Position numbers and translations under genes: made by a program. The notes under the pieces are model-generated. The model worked only from the letters and a program-made list of their open reading frames with translations. It made no database searches and was not told the DNA's origin. Shown one piece after another: positions 15,124 to 22,528 of a DNA stretch of 22,830 bases (the first letter of the stretch is position 1; every line of letters starts with the position of its first letter). Source of the stretch: Bacteroidales bacterium UBA6244 (GTDB taxonomy: Bacteria; Bacteroidota; Bacteroidia; Bacteroidales; F082). The stretch covers positions 1-22,830 of the forward strand of contig DJVY01000068.1 in assembly GCA_002440885.1 (NCBI GenBank), read 5' to 3'.

Positions 15124-17807
15124 TATTTAATGGTTGTCGGTGAAATAATTAGCGAGTCCGGGATTTTTCGTATTTCCAGGTTTTTGTATTTCAACATATT
15201 CCAGTAAGTATTCTCAAAAGTATGACTATGTTTTCTCTTGAAATGAAATCCGCTTTGCAGCATGATCATTGGGTTTTTATCGATGCAATGCTGGAAGTTT
15301 TTATCGAAAAGGAACAGGTTATACAGGAAATAGTAAGTGATATCGTATCCCAGAAAGGCATATTGATCCGGCTCTGTGCTGTAGGAAGTCCTGTAATCGT
15401 GAACGAATTTCTGCGTTTCCGGGGCGTTGTAGTTTAAGTAATCCGACGAAAAAGTGATTGTGCGGAGGTTGCTGAGTTGTGTATTGCTGATGTTGCTGAT
15501 TCTTTCCCACGCAGGCATGCCGATGAGTTGAATATTGAAGGTGTCGCGTATTTCATTCAACCGGTTCATCACGTCCATCACAAACGATTTAGTTTCACCA
15601 TAAACCACCACCACATTTGGTCGTAAAGCCGAGGCGCGATTAACGAAAGGGTGGAGGCTATCGTTCATGTATACAATTTTGGTTACCAAATTTTGAATGG
15701 TTGTGCTGTCGTAAGGTGATTGTTGTAGAAGTTCCGGGAAAATATCGATGCCTTCAAAGGAAAAGCGGGGTAAAGGCATTTCAGAGGAATATGCTTCATC
15801 GCGATAAGCCACCGAAACAGCCAGGTTGTATAGGTCGTTATTGCTTACAGTTACTGTTTCAGGTGTTGCCATGCGCAGCTCGTTCAGCAGGTTTTGCACG
15901 ATGTCGGCATCTTCATAGGCGTTTTGGGTAATAAAAAACACGTTGGCATTGGCATGGAATTGCTTAATGTAATTTACAACCATGCCATATTGAAATTCTT
16001 TTCCGGGTTTTACCTTAAACGAGGATGGGAGTGAGGTGATGGCATCATCTCTGAAAGTCACTGGGTTGACAATTGGAATGTTGAATATTCCGGCGAAGTT
16101 TGCTATTTGTTGATAGCACTCAGGGTAGAAAGGTCCGATGATCAGGTCGGCGTTTTTCAAATCGGGATCGGCCAGGGCCAGAGCGGCTTTGGTTAGTTTG
16201 TTATCCACATCGTAAACTTTCAGATCGATTTGCATGCCCAGTTTTCGGAGTGAATCCACTGCCAGCAAAGCGCCTTCATAAAACCCGATGAAGCGGAAAG
16301 GTAAAAATGCCGATTGTTGTTGTTGAAGAAATTCGGTTTTGTTCAGGCTGTCGATTTCTTCCAGATACAACGGAAGCATGAGTGCAACGCGGAATGACCT
16401 GTAGGTTTGTGGGTTGTTCTTTGAACATAACGCATGTACTTCGTCAATTTCAATCACATCAACTTCCGGCGTAGATACCACATCTGGTTCGGGTTCAGCC
16501 TTGTCGACAACAATTGCCTTGCTTCCAACCGGAATCCTGACCAACTGACCCGGATATACCCACTTGCCCAAGCCGGGATTCAGCTCATAGAGTTCATCAG
16601 TGCTGAGCAGGTAATTGCGGGCTACTATTTTCGTCTTAATCTTCGATTCAGCCCGGTAAGTAAGGAAGGGTTCAGTTATTTTTTTTTTTGGAACGTAAAT
16701 CGTTTGCCCAATTTTAATCGCTGGGGTTAATCCCGGGTTGGCCTGGAGTATTTCATCCACTGTAACTCCGTACTCCCTGCCAATGCTATACAGGGTTTCT
16801 TTTTTCTTTACGAGATGTTTTATGGGTTCATTGTCAGGTTTTTGCTGTTGAACTTCTGTTGGTTGAGTTGAGGGCTGCGGTGTTACTTCCGGCACGGCTT
16901 CCTGAACTTTGGCTGGTACTGCCGGTTTGCCCTGTTCAATTTTTGACTTGTCGGGAACACGCAGTCTTTCTCCCTTCATCACCGAGTTTCCAAGTCCGGG
17001 ATTGGCTGCTTTAAGTAAATCGGATGGGATATCATATTTTTTGGCGATACTTTCGGTAGTTTCACCGGCAATCACCACGTGACGGTAGTCGGCCAGAACG
17101 GCCAGATTGGGGTCGAAACTAACAAATTCTGAATTTTTTTTACTTTCAATAACGGGTTTGGGAGTAGCGGGTTTGTTTTCTTTCATTTCAGCCGGTTTGG
17201 CGACAGGAGGTTTTTGATTCGTGGTTTCTTCCACAATTGGTTTAACTGCCGGTTTGGGTTGTGGTTTGGTGGCAGGCGTTATCGGACGGTACGATTCAGG
17301 AATGCTTTTCACATTGTCAGCAATTGTATTCCCGTCAAGTGCATTAAAAGCGCCTTCAACAGGAACTTTTACATATTCACCTTCACGTAACGGGTCGCTT
17401 AAGGTGGGGTTGGCTTTACGGATATAGTTTTCCGGTATGACGTAAATCGTCGAAATGTGGTGAAAGGTTTCGTTGGCAGCGGCAATGTGATAGAAAAATT
17501 CGTAGTTGGTTTGTCTGACCTCAGTGTTGAGTTTCGTTTCTTTGTTAACTGTTGGGATGAGCAGCTGTTGACCGATAGAAATTCCGGTTTTCGCTCCTGG
17601 GTTATCGAAATAAATTTCGTCCACGCCGATGTCGTATGTTTTAGCAATTGAATAGACAGTCTGACCTTTCTCAACGGTATGGATATAGTAGTTTTGGCCG
17701 TTTCTGTTTTCGATAATATCAGATTTTTTTATGTAAACCGATTGCGCAAAACAGGAGGTGATCCACAGGGTGAGCAATACTACGAACAAGTTTTTGTATA
17801 AATACAT
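15123..17807 (-). CDS. Five-LysM protein fused to a periplasmic-binding-like domain
   Basis: An 894-residue exported protein with signal peptide MYLYKNLFVVLLTLWITSCFAQ (cleavage near residue 22; Cys19 is not in a good lipobox). Five LysM-like modules follow, at about residues 41-85, 104-149, 242-285, 330-373 and 383-426. The second and fifth are more divergent. They are separated by Pro/Lys/Glu-rich linkers, the longest at about 168-225. From about residue 470 to the end the sequence resembles a type I periplasmic-binding fold, as in branched-chain amino-acid binding proteins, with FRVALMLPLYLEE, then ADLIIGPFYPECYQQIANFA and NIPIVNPVTF. LysM modules bind peptidoglycan or chitin-like glycans, so it probably sits on the cell wall in the periplasm. 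No transport genes adjoin it. It is the first gene of a two-gene operon with the MORN lipoprotein. Confidence 0.9.
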   Translation of the reverse strand: MYLYKNLFVVLLTLWITSCFAQSVYIKKSDIIENRNGQNYYIHTVEKGQTVYSIAKTYDIGVDEIYFDNPGAKTGISIGQQLLIPTVNKETKLNTEVRQTNYEFFYHIAAANETFHHISTIYVIPENYIRKANPTLSDPLREGEYVKVPVEGAFNALDGNTIADNVKSIPESYRPITPATKPQPKPAVKPIVEETTNQKPPVAKPAEMKENKPATPKPVIESKKNSEFVSFDPNLAVLADYRHVVIAGETTESIAKKYDIPSDLLKAANPGLGNSVMKGERLRVPDKSKIEQGKPAVPAKVQEAVPEVTPQPSTQPTEVQQQKPDNEPIKHLVKKKETLYSIGREYGVTVDEILQANPGLTPAIKIGQTIYVPKKKITEPFLTYRAESKIKTKIVARNYLLSTDELYELNPGLGKWVYPGQLVRIPVGSKAIVVDKAEPEPDVVSTPEVDVIEIDEVHALCSKNNPQTYRSFRVALMLPLYLEEIDSLNKTEFLQQQQSAFLPFRFIGFYEGALLAVDSLRKLGMQIDLKVYDVDNKLTKAALALADPDLKNADLIIGPFYPECYQQIANFAGIFNIPIVNPVTFRDDAITSLPSSFKVKPGKEFQYGMVVNYIKQFHANANVFFITQNAYEDADIVQNLLNELRMATPETVTVSNNDLYNLAVSVAYRDEAYSSEMPLPRFSFEGIDIFPELLQQSPYDSTTIQNLVTKIVYMNDSLHPFVNRASALRPNVVVVYGETKSFVMDVMNRLNEIRDTFNIQLIGMPAWERISNISNTQLSNLRTITFSSDYLNYNAPETQKFVHDYRTSYSTEPDQYAFLGYDITYYFLYNLFLFDKNFQHCIDKNPMIMLQSGFHFKRKHSHTFENTYWNMLKYKNLEIRKIPDSLIISPTTIK

Positions 17808-17838
17808 GGTTTATTATTGGTAATCGATATCTGCAAAT

Positions 17839-17846
17839 CAAAAATA
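17839..17846 (-). promoter_or_regulatory. Candidate -7 box for the LysM operon
   Basis: TATTTTTG on the minus strand, 31 bases before the start at 17807, matches TAnnTTTG exactly. A TTG upstream is only 15 bases away, too close for a usual -33 box. Confidence 0.4.
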
Positions 17847-17966
17847 GTAAACTACTTGAAACAAGACGTTATTTTTTTGAAAATATTATCAGGTTACTGA
17901 AAAAACCACCTGCAATTCAGATGTTATCTCCCATATTCATCGTGGGGGATGAGTCAAACGCTGGAA

Positions 17967-19496
17967 TTATTCCCACTCGATGGTTGCCGGAGGCTTTGAG
18001 CTGATATCATAGACAACGCGGTTAACACCCTTTACCCGGTTAATAATTTCGTTGCTCACTTTCGACAGGAACTCATAAGGCAGAGGCGACCAATCGGCGG
18101 TCATCCCGTCTGTTGATTCAACGGCTCTGAGCGCCACAACATTTTCATAGGTGCGTTCATCACCCATTACCCCAACTGATTGCACGGGTAGTAAAATTGC
18201 AGCAGCTTGCCACACCTTATTATATAGACCGGTTGATTTGAGGTGATTGATGTAGATGTGGTCAACTTCCTGCAAGGTTTTTACCCTGTCCGGTGTTACC
18301 TCACCCAATACCCTGATGCCTAAACCCGGTCCAGGGAAGGGATGCCTGTCAATCAGGTGTTCGGGCATATTTAGCGCCTTTCCAATTCGTCTGACTTCGT
18401 CCTTAAAGAGTGTGTTTAAAGGCTCTACCACTTTTAATTTCATGAAATCGGGCAGACCTCCCACGTTGTGGTGCGACTTAATGGTTGCTGACGGGCCTTT
18501 TACAGAAACTGATTCTATCACATCCGGGTATATTGTTCCTTGGGCGAGCCATTTAACATCTTCAATGCGGTGAGCCTCCATATCAAAGACTTCGATGAAG
18601 GCGTTTCCGATGGCTTTTCTTTTTTTCTCAGGATCGGTGAGTCCTTTAAGTGCGCTTAGAAAACGATCTTTGGCGTCTACTCCTGTGACATTAAGCCCCA
18701 TGTCGCGATAAGAGTGAAGTACGTCTTCAAATTCATTTTTACGCAACAAACCGTTGTCGACAAAAATGCAATGCAATTGGTCACCAATTGCTTTGTTTAG
18801 CAATACAGCAGCTACCGAAGAATCAACGCCGCCCGAAAGCCCTAAAACAACTTTGTCGCTGCCCAGCTTTTCGCGAAGTGCATGAATGGTGCTGTCGATA
18901 AACGAATCCGGAGTCCATTGCTGATGGCAACCGCAGATATCTACGAGGAAATTTTTCAGTAACGTAGTCCCTTCGGTAGAATGGTACACTTCAGGGTGGA
19001 ATTGGATGCCATAGGTAGGTTCGCCTGCAATTTTATAACCGGCTACCTTTACTGTTTCGGTGCTCGAAATGATTTCGTAATGGGATGGAATATCAAGAAT
19101 CGTGTCGCCATGCGACATCCACACCTGTGAGTGTTGCGACAAATCTTTCATCAGCGTGCTTTCGAAATCAACAAAGCCCAGGTTGGCACGGCCGTATTCC
19201 CTGATCTCGGATGGAAGAACTTTGCCCCCGTCGAGTTGAGCCAGATACTGAGCGCCGTAACACACCCCCAGGAGTGGCATTTGTTTTCTGAACGAGTCGA
19301 GATTTGGTTTTGGAGCATCGGTGTTGTGCACCGAAAACGGACTGCCTGAAAGGATGACACCTTTAATATGTGAAGTCATCTCAGGGATTTTGTTGAAGGG
19401 ATGTATTTCGCAATATACATTTAACTCCCTCACTCTTCGGGCAATAAGCTGAGTGTATTGCGATCCGAAATCAAGAATAATTATTGTTTCTTCCAT
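17967..19496 (-). CDS. guaA: GMP synthase (glutamine-hydrolysing)
   Basis: GuaA converts XMP to GMP using ATP and ammonia released from glutamine. I start it at the ATG at 19496 (509 residues, MEETIIILDFGSQYTQ). The frame can be extended to a TTG at 19517, but that part overlaps a promoter box and lies outside the conserved protein. The N-terminal class I glutamine amidotransferase shows the triad Cys79 (GVCYG), His167 and Glu169 (QFHPE). The ATP-pyrophosphatase domain has the P-loop-like LSGGVDSS (220-227), then WLAQGTIYPDVIES. The C-terminal dimerisation domain includes HPFPGPGLG (385-393) and ends in KPPATIEWE as expected. It stands alone, divergent from the outer-membrane protein gene. 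No clear U-tract terminator follows; a small hairpin near 17930-17948 has none. Confidence 0.97.
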   Translation of the reverse strand: MEETIIILDFGSQYTQLIARRVRELNVYCEIHPFNKIPEMTSHIKGVILSGSPFSVHNTDAPKPNLDSFRKQMPLLGVCYGAQYLAQLDGGKVLPSEIREYGRANLGFVDFESTLMKDLSQHSQVWMSHGDTILDIPSHYEIISSTETVKVAGYKIAGEPTYGIQFHPEVYHSTEGTTLLKNFLVDICGCHQQWTPDSFIDSTIHALREKLGSDKVVLGLSGGVDSSVAAVLLNKAIGDQLHCIFVDNGLLRKNEFEDVLHSYRDMGLNVTGVDAKDRFLSALKGLTDPEKKRKAIGNAFIEVFDMEAHRIEDVKWLAQGTIYPDVIESVSVKGPSATIKSHHNVGGLPDFMKLKVVEPLNTLFKDEVRRIGKALNMPEHLIDRHPFPGPGLGIRVLGEVTPDRVKTLQEVDHIYINHLKSTGLYNKVWQAAAILLPVQSVGVMGDERTYENVVALRAVESTDGMTADWSPLPYEFLSKVSNEIINRVKGVNRVVYDISSKPPATIEWE

Positions 19497-19500
19497 TGGG

Positions 19501-19508
19501 CAAAAATA
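19501..19508 (-). promoter_or_regulatory. Candidate -7 box directly before guaA
   Basis: On the minus strand TATTTTTG ends only four bases before the guaA ATG. If used, transcription would begin at or within a few bases of the start codon, giving a leaderless or nearly leaderless mRNA. No convincing -33 box is seen. Confidence 0.35.
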
Positions 19509-19657
19509 GCTAAACAAGATAATTATGGAGACATTTTATCCTCGATTGCAGGAATTATTTTTTTCTTTTCCGGAATCCGGGATTTCCCCCATTATTTATA
19601 AGGTGTTTAAACTGCAACGCATCGAACTTTTCCAGGTACAAAACCTATTCTATTCTT

Positions 19658-19665
19658 TATTTTTG
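19658..19665 (+). promoter_or_regulatory. Candidate -7 box of the outer-membrane protein gene
   Basis: TATTTTTG lies 20 bases before the start at 19686. The -33 region is not well matched. The remainder of 19509-19657 shows nothing else I can assign. Confidence 0.45.
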
Positions 19666-19685
19666 CCGACTCAAATTAACTTGGT

Positions 19686-20915
19686 ATGTATATTAAAAGA
19701 ATTCTTGTTGTTTTGTTCCTTTCGGTTACTTACTTTGGTCAGGCGCAATCAACAGATCATAAAAAGTGGGTTAAGGTTGGAGGTTTTGTTAACTACAATC
19801 TTTTTTACGATTCACGTCAAACGGTGGCGGCTGTTGATGGGCTTTTTTTGCTCTACCCTGAAAACGAAGAGATCATCAATGGGGTGGATGTCAATGCCAA
19901 CCCATCACTTACAATGCTTTCGTTGGCCTCACGTTTACGTGCTGACTTCAAAGGGCCGGAGGTATTCGGGGCAAGTACCCAAGGAAAGATTGAGGCTGAT
20001 TTTACATTGGTCGCCGGAGCTTCTACCATACGCTTCCGCCATGCTTACATCAGTTTAAACTGGAGTAATTTTTCCCTTTTAGCCGGACGAACATGGCATC
20101 CCCTCTTTGTTGAACAATGCTTTCCTTCAACCATCGGCATAGCTACAGGTGCTCCTTTTCAGCCTTTCAGCCGAACACCACAATTGAGAGCTGATTACCG
20201 TTTCAGGCATTTCAACTTTCAACTGGCCATTGTATCGCAGATGGATTATGCCAGCGACGGGCCTTTTGGAAGAAGTCCGAATTACATGCGACAGGCCGTT
20301 GTGCCAGAGTTGAGTTTGCGTGTCGCTTTTCAGAATCAAAAATGGCTTCTTGGACTGGTTGCCGATATTAAAACACTAAAACCCCGTTTAACAACCGAAG
20401 GAACTTCAGGTACATTTAAGGCATCGGAAACCCTTTCGACTTATACTCTGAAGCTGTACGGAAAGTACCTGCATAAAAAGTGGGAAGCGAAAACCTCGGT
20501 CATGGTTGGTCAAAATTTAAGTGATGTGCTGTTGGCCGGAGGATATGGCGTGTCAGCATTTGACTCGCTTACCGGGAAAGAAACTTATACTCCGCTGTCA
20601 GGACATTATTCATGGATAAATGTCCTATATGGCGAAAAACTTAAAGTCGGGATATTTGGCGGGTATTACAAGAATCTTGGTTCTACACATCAGCTTGTCG
20701 ATAGCAGGAAAATTTGGGGGCGCGGGCTCGATATTGACCAAATGATCAGAATAATGCCTACCTTATTCTATAAGCTGAACGATCTACAGTTGGGTTTTGA
20801 GTTTGAATGGGATCGTGTTTATTATGGCGATTTGGATCAGTCCAACGGAATTGTAACCAATACGCATAAGGTAAACGCGTGTCGTATATCGGCTGATGTT
20901 ACCTACTTCTTCTAA
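19686..20915 (+). CDS. Outer-membrane beta-barrel (porin-like) protein
   Basis: The 409-residue protein has a signal peptide (MYIKRILVVLFLSVTYFGQAQ, cleavage near residue 20) and a body of alternating-residue amphipathic strands. Examples are WVKVGGFVNYNLFYDSR, STIRFRHAYISLNWSNFSLLAGRTW, FNFQLAIVSQMD and KVGIFGGYYKN. It ends in DVTYFF with a C-terminal aromatic residue, the usual signal for outer-membrane insertion. The layout resembles DcaP- or phosphate-porin-like barrels of about 16-18 strands. A charged loop segment near residues 55-70 (YPENEEIINGVDVNA) could enter the pore. No SusD, TonB-receptor or regulator gene adjoins, so the substrate is unknown. It is probably a single-gene unit. 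Confidence 0.8.
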   Translation: MYIKRILVVLFLSVTYFGQAQSTDHKKWVKVGGFVNYNLFYDSRQTVAAVDGLFLLYPENEEIINGVDVNANPSLTMLSLASRLRADFKGPEVFGASTQGKIEADFTLVAGASTIRFRHAYISLNWSNFSLLAGRTWHPLFVEQCFPSTIGIATGAPFQPFSRTPQLRADYRFRHFNFQLAIVSQMDYASDGPFGRSPNYMRQAVVPELSLRVAFQNQKWLLGLVADIKTLKPRLTTEGTSGTFKASETLSTYTLKLYGKYLHKKWEAKTSVMVGQNLSDVLLAGGYGVSAFDSLTGKETYTPLSGHYSWINVLYGEKLKVGIFGGYYKNLGSTHQLVDSRKIWGRGLDIDQMIRIMPTLFYKLNDLQLGFEFEWDRVYYGDLDQSNGIVTNTHKVNACRISADVTYFF

Positions 20916-20936
20916 CTTATTCATAAATATTCAGGC

Positions 20937-20969
20937 TTGGTCAATTGATTTAAAAAAAATGTATATTTG
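20937..20969 (+). promoter_or_regulatory. Promoter of rpsU
   Basis: TATATTTG (20962-20969) is an exact -7 match. TTG at 20937-20939 is 22 bases upstream, slightly beyond the usual spacing; a TTG at 20945 would be too close. The resulting leader is about 45 bases. Confidence 0.5.
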
Positions 20970-20980
20970 CAGCCCCTAAA

Positions 20981-20997
20981 TTTAATTATTAATTAAA
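20981..20997 (+). promoter_or_regulatory. AT-rich hairpin in the rpsU leader
   Basis: TTTAATT (20981-20987) and AATTAAA (20991-20997) form a perfect seven-pair stem with a three-base loop in the untranslated leader, upstream of the weak AAGG ribosome-binding sequence (21007-21010). It may simply be low-complexity AT sequence, or it may control access to the start. Confidence 0.3.
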
Positions 20998-21018
20998 AAA
21001 GAAAGTAAGGTATTAGTT

Positions 21019-21216
21019 ATGATTATCATTCCTGTAAAAGAGGGTGAAAACATCGACAGAGCCCTGAAACGTTACAAACGTAAGTTTGAAAAAACAGGTA
21101 CAATGCGTGAGTTGCGTGCCCGTCAGCGCTTCGATAAACCATCCGTTATTAAACGTGAGCAAAGACTCAAAGCCATTTACGTTCAGTCGCTCCGTCAAGC
21201 TGATATGGGTTTATAG
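21019..21216 (+). CDS. rpsU: Small ribosomal subunit protein bS21
   Basis: A 65-residue basic protein, MIIIPVKEGENIDRALKRYKRKFEK..., recognisable as bS21 along its full length. It binds the 30S subunit near the 3' end of 16S rRNA. In Bacteroidota bS21 is known to help hide the anti-Shine-Dalgarno sequence, explaining why most genes of the phylum lack Shine-Dalgarno sites. Upstream, AAGTAAGG ends eight bases before the ATG. This weak purine-rich match is more than most genes here have and could let bS21-free ribosomes favour its translation. It has its own promoter, and a long hairpin follows its stop, separating it from xerC. Confidence 0.96.
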   Translation: MIIIPVKEGENIDRALKRYKRKFEKTGTMRELRARQRFDKPSVIKREQRLKAIYVQSLRQADMGL

Positions 21217-21240
21217 ACCCAATTAGGGAAAATTAACGTT

Positions 21241-21296
21241 GGAAACTTTGATTCAGAGATAAAATTACTTATCTTTGGGTCAAAGTTTTCTCTTTT
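21241..21296 (+). terminator. Long hairpin between rpsU and xerC, containing the xerC promoter
   Basis: Bases 21241-21262 pair with 21269-21290 over 22 consecutive positions around a six-base loop (AATTAC). Four positions are G-U pairs in plus-strand RNA and the rest are Watson-Crick. TCTTTT follows, then the xerC ATG at 21297. The hairpin could terminate rpsU transcripts or mask xerC in read-through RNA. Because all four deviations become C-A mismatches on the opposite strand, the fold appears to belong to plus-strand RNA. Termination is inferred, since the U-tract is short. Confidence 0.6.
21247..21277 (+). promoter_or_regulatory. Promoter of xerC-hpf
   Basis: TTTG (21247-21250) and TATCTTTG (21270-21277) are 19 bases apart, a full match to the Bacteroidota promoter consensus. 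The expected start near 21283 lies in the right arm of the hairpin at 21241-21290, so transcripts from this promoter would lack its left arm. Confidence 0.65.
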
Positions 21297-22196
21297 ATGT
21301 CGATGGTAGTAGAACATTTTGTCCGGTATTTAGAAAAGGAGAAGAGATATTCTGCCCACACGGTTGACGCGTATCACACAGATTTAAAGGGTTTTGTTTC
21401 GTATTTGGAGCAATCTTATCATTTGGAGTCTGTCGAGAATACCACACAGGAAATGATTCGGTCGTACGTAGTACAGCTCATGGAGTTGGGTTTTTCGCCC
21501 ACCTCTGTAAACCGTAAGCTAAGCTCTTTGAAAAGATTTTTTAGTTTTTTGCTGAGAAGGGGAATGCTTCAACACAATCCGGCCTACGGTATACATGCCC
21601 TTAAAAAAGCCCATCGTCTTCCGGTTTATGTTGATGAGGAGAAGCTTTCTGAGTTGTTGGATATTCCCGGTCATCCAAATGAGGACTTTCCTGCTGTGCG
21701 CGACAGGATGGTACTAGAGTTACTTTATGCTACCGGTATGAGACGAAGCGAAATCATTGAGTTAAAGCATTCAGCAATTGATTTTTCGGAAATGACTGTT
21801 AAAGTTCATGGGAAAGGTAATAAGTACCGGCTGATTCCGTTATCAAAACAGATATTGGAGCAGATTAGCCTGTACATCGAAATGAAGCAAAAAGCAGTAG
21901 AAATCAGTGGAGAAAAGTGGTTCATTGTAACCAATAAAGGAGAAAAGGCCTATCCTGGTTTAATACACGCAATCACGACCAAAGCACTATCGGCATTTAA
22001 ACTTCAGAAAAAAAGCCCGCATGTGATCAGGCACAGTTTTGCGACCCATTTACTAAGCAGGGGAGCCGATTTAAACATGATTAAAGAGTTGTTAGGTCAT
22101 GCCAGTTTGGCGGCCACCCAAGTTTATACACACAGCAGTATTGAGCAGTTAAAAACAATATATATTAATGCCCATCCCCGGGCCAAACTTAAATAA
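21297..22196 (+). CDS. xerC: XerC/XerD-type tyrosine recombinase
   Basis: A 299-residue site-specific recombinase of the type that resolves chromosome dimers at dif. The N-terminal SAM-like core-binding domain spans about residues 1-90 (RYLEKEKRYSAHTVDAYHTDL). The catalytic domain follows, with Arg149 (ATGMRRSE), Lys173 (HGKGNKYR), His242 and Arg245 (HVIRHSF), His268 (LGHASL) and the nucleophile Tyr277 (TQVYTHSS). All active-site residues are present. The length, lack of phage genes, and place between rpsU and hpf indicate the housekeeping enzyme rather than a mobile-element integrase; whether it is functionally XerC or XerD is not clear from sequence alone. The start at 21297 has no Shine-Dalgarno; a second ATG lies six bases on. 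Confidence 0.93.
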   Translation: MSMVVEHFVRYLEKEKRYSAHTVDAYHTDLKGFVSYLEQSYHLESVENTTQEMIRSYVVQLMELGFSPTSVNRKLSSLKRFFSFLLRRGMLQHNPAYGIHALKKAHRLPVYVDEEKLSELLDIPGHPNEDFPAVRDRMVLELLYATGMRRSEIIELKHSAIDFSEMTVKVHGKGNKYRLIPLSKQILEQISLYIEMKQKAVEISGEKWFIVTNKGEKAYPGLIHAITTKALSAFKLQKKSPHVIRHSFATHLLSRGADLNMIKELLGHASLAATQVYTHSSIEQLKTIYINAHPRAKLK

Positions 22197-22197
22197 T

Positions 22198-22203
22198 GGA
22201 GGA
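22198..22203 (+). promoter_or_regulatory. Strong Shine-Dalgarno of hpf
   Basis: GGAGGA ends seven bases before the ATG at 22210, near-ideal sequence and spacing. It decides the start: the open frame could begin at 22168 inside xerC or at an ATG at 22204, which is too close to the site. Confidence 0.85.
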
Positions 22204-22209
22204 ATGACT

Positions 22210-22506
22210 ATGAAAGTAAACATCACGTCGGTTCACTTTAAAGCCGACACCAAACTGGAAAGCTTCATTGAGAAGAAAGTTGAAAAACTTTCAGGACTAT
22301 TTGAAGGCGTTATTGGATCAGATGTCACCCTTAAGCTTGATAAGGCAGAGACGAAGGACAACAAAATTGCAGAAATCCGAATACAGATACCAGGTTACGA
22401 CCTCTACGCAAAGAAACAAAGTAAGACTTTTGAAGAGGCCACAGATACGGCTATTGACGCGTTAAAGAAACAGTTAGAGAAGCATAAAGGGAAGGTGAAA
22501 AAATAA
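22210..22506 (+). CDS. hpf: Ribosome hibernation-promoting factor (short HPF/RaiA type)
   Basis: A 98-residue S30AE-domain protein that binds in the decoding region of the 30S subunit and inactivates or protects ribosomes under stress or starvation. The pattern MKVNITSVHFKAD-KLESFIEKKVEKLSGLFEG, the beta strand VTLKLDK, and the C-terminal ATDTAIDALKKQLEKHKGK fit the family. It lacks the extra C-terminal dimerisation domain of long HPF. The start is set by the Shine-Dalgarno at 22198-22203. The ATG lies 13 bases after the xerC stop, so the two are co-transcribed. A terminator hairpin follows at 22560. Confidence 0.94.
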   Translation: MKVNITSVHFKADTKLESFIEKKVEKLSGLFEGVIGSDVTLKLDKAETKDNKIAEIRIQIPGYDLYAKKQSKTFEEATDTAIDALKKQLEKHKGKVKK

Positions 22507-22528
22507 TTTGATTTTTTTTTACATTTTC

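Noticed and set aside
17930..17948. Hairpin after guaA as an intrinsic terminator
   Set aside because: A short stem exists but lacks a U-tract on the minus strand and pairs better as plus-strand RNA.
19525..20058. Plus-strand open frame of 177 codons overlapping the outer-membrane protein gene
   Set aside because: It is out of frame with the signal-peptide-bearing 409-residue barrel protein, has no domain character, and is best seen as a shadow frame.
21297..22196. Tyrosine recombinase as an integrase of a mobile element beside tRNA genes
   Set aside because: Length, complete Xer-type motifs and the conserved rpsU-xerC-hpf-tRNA order point to the housekeeping recombinase; no attachment repeats or phage genes are seen.
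22168..22209. Upstream start for hpf inside xerC
   Set aside because: The extra residues overlap the end of xerC and the Shine-Dalgarno at 22198 fixes the ATG at 22210.
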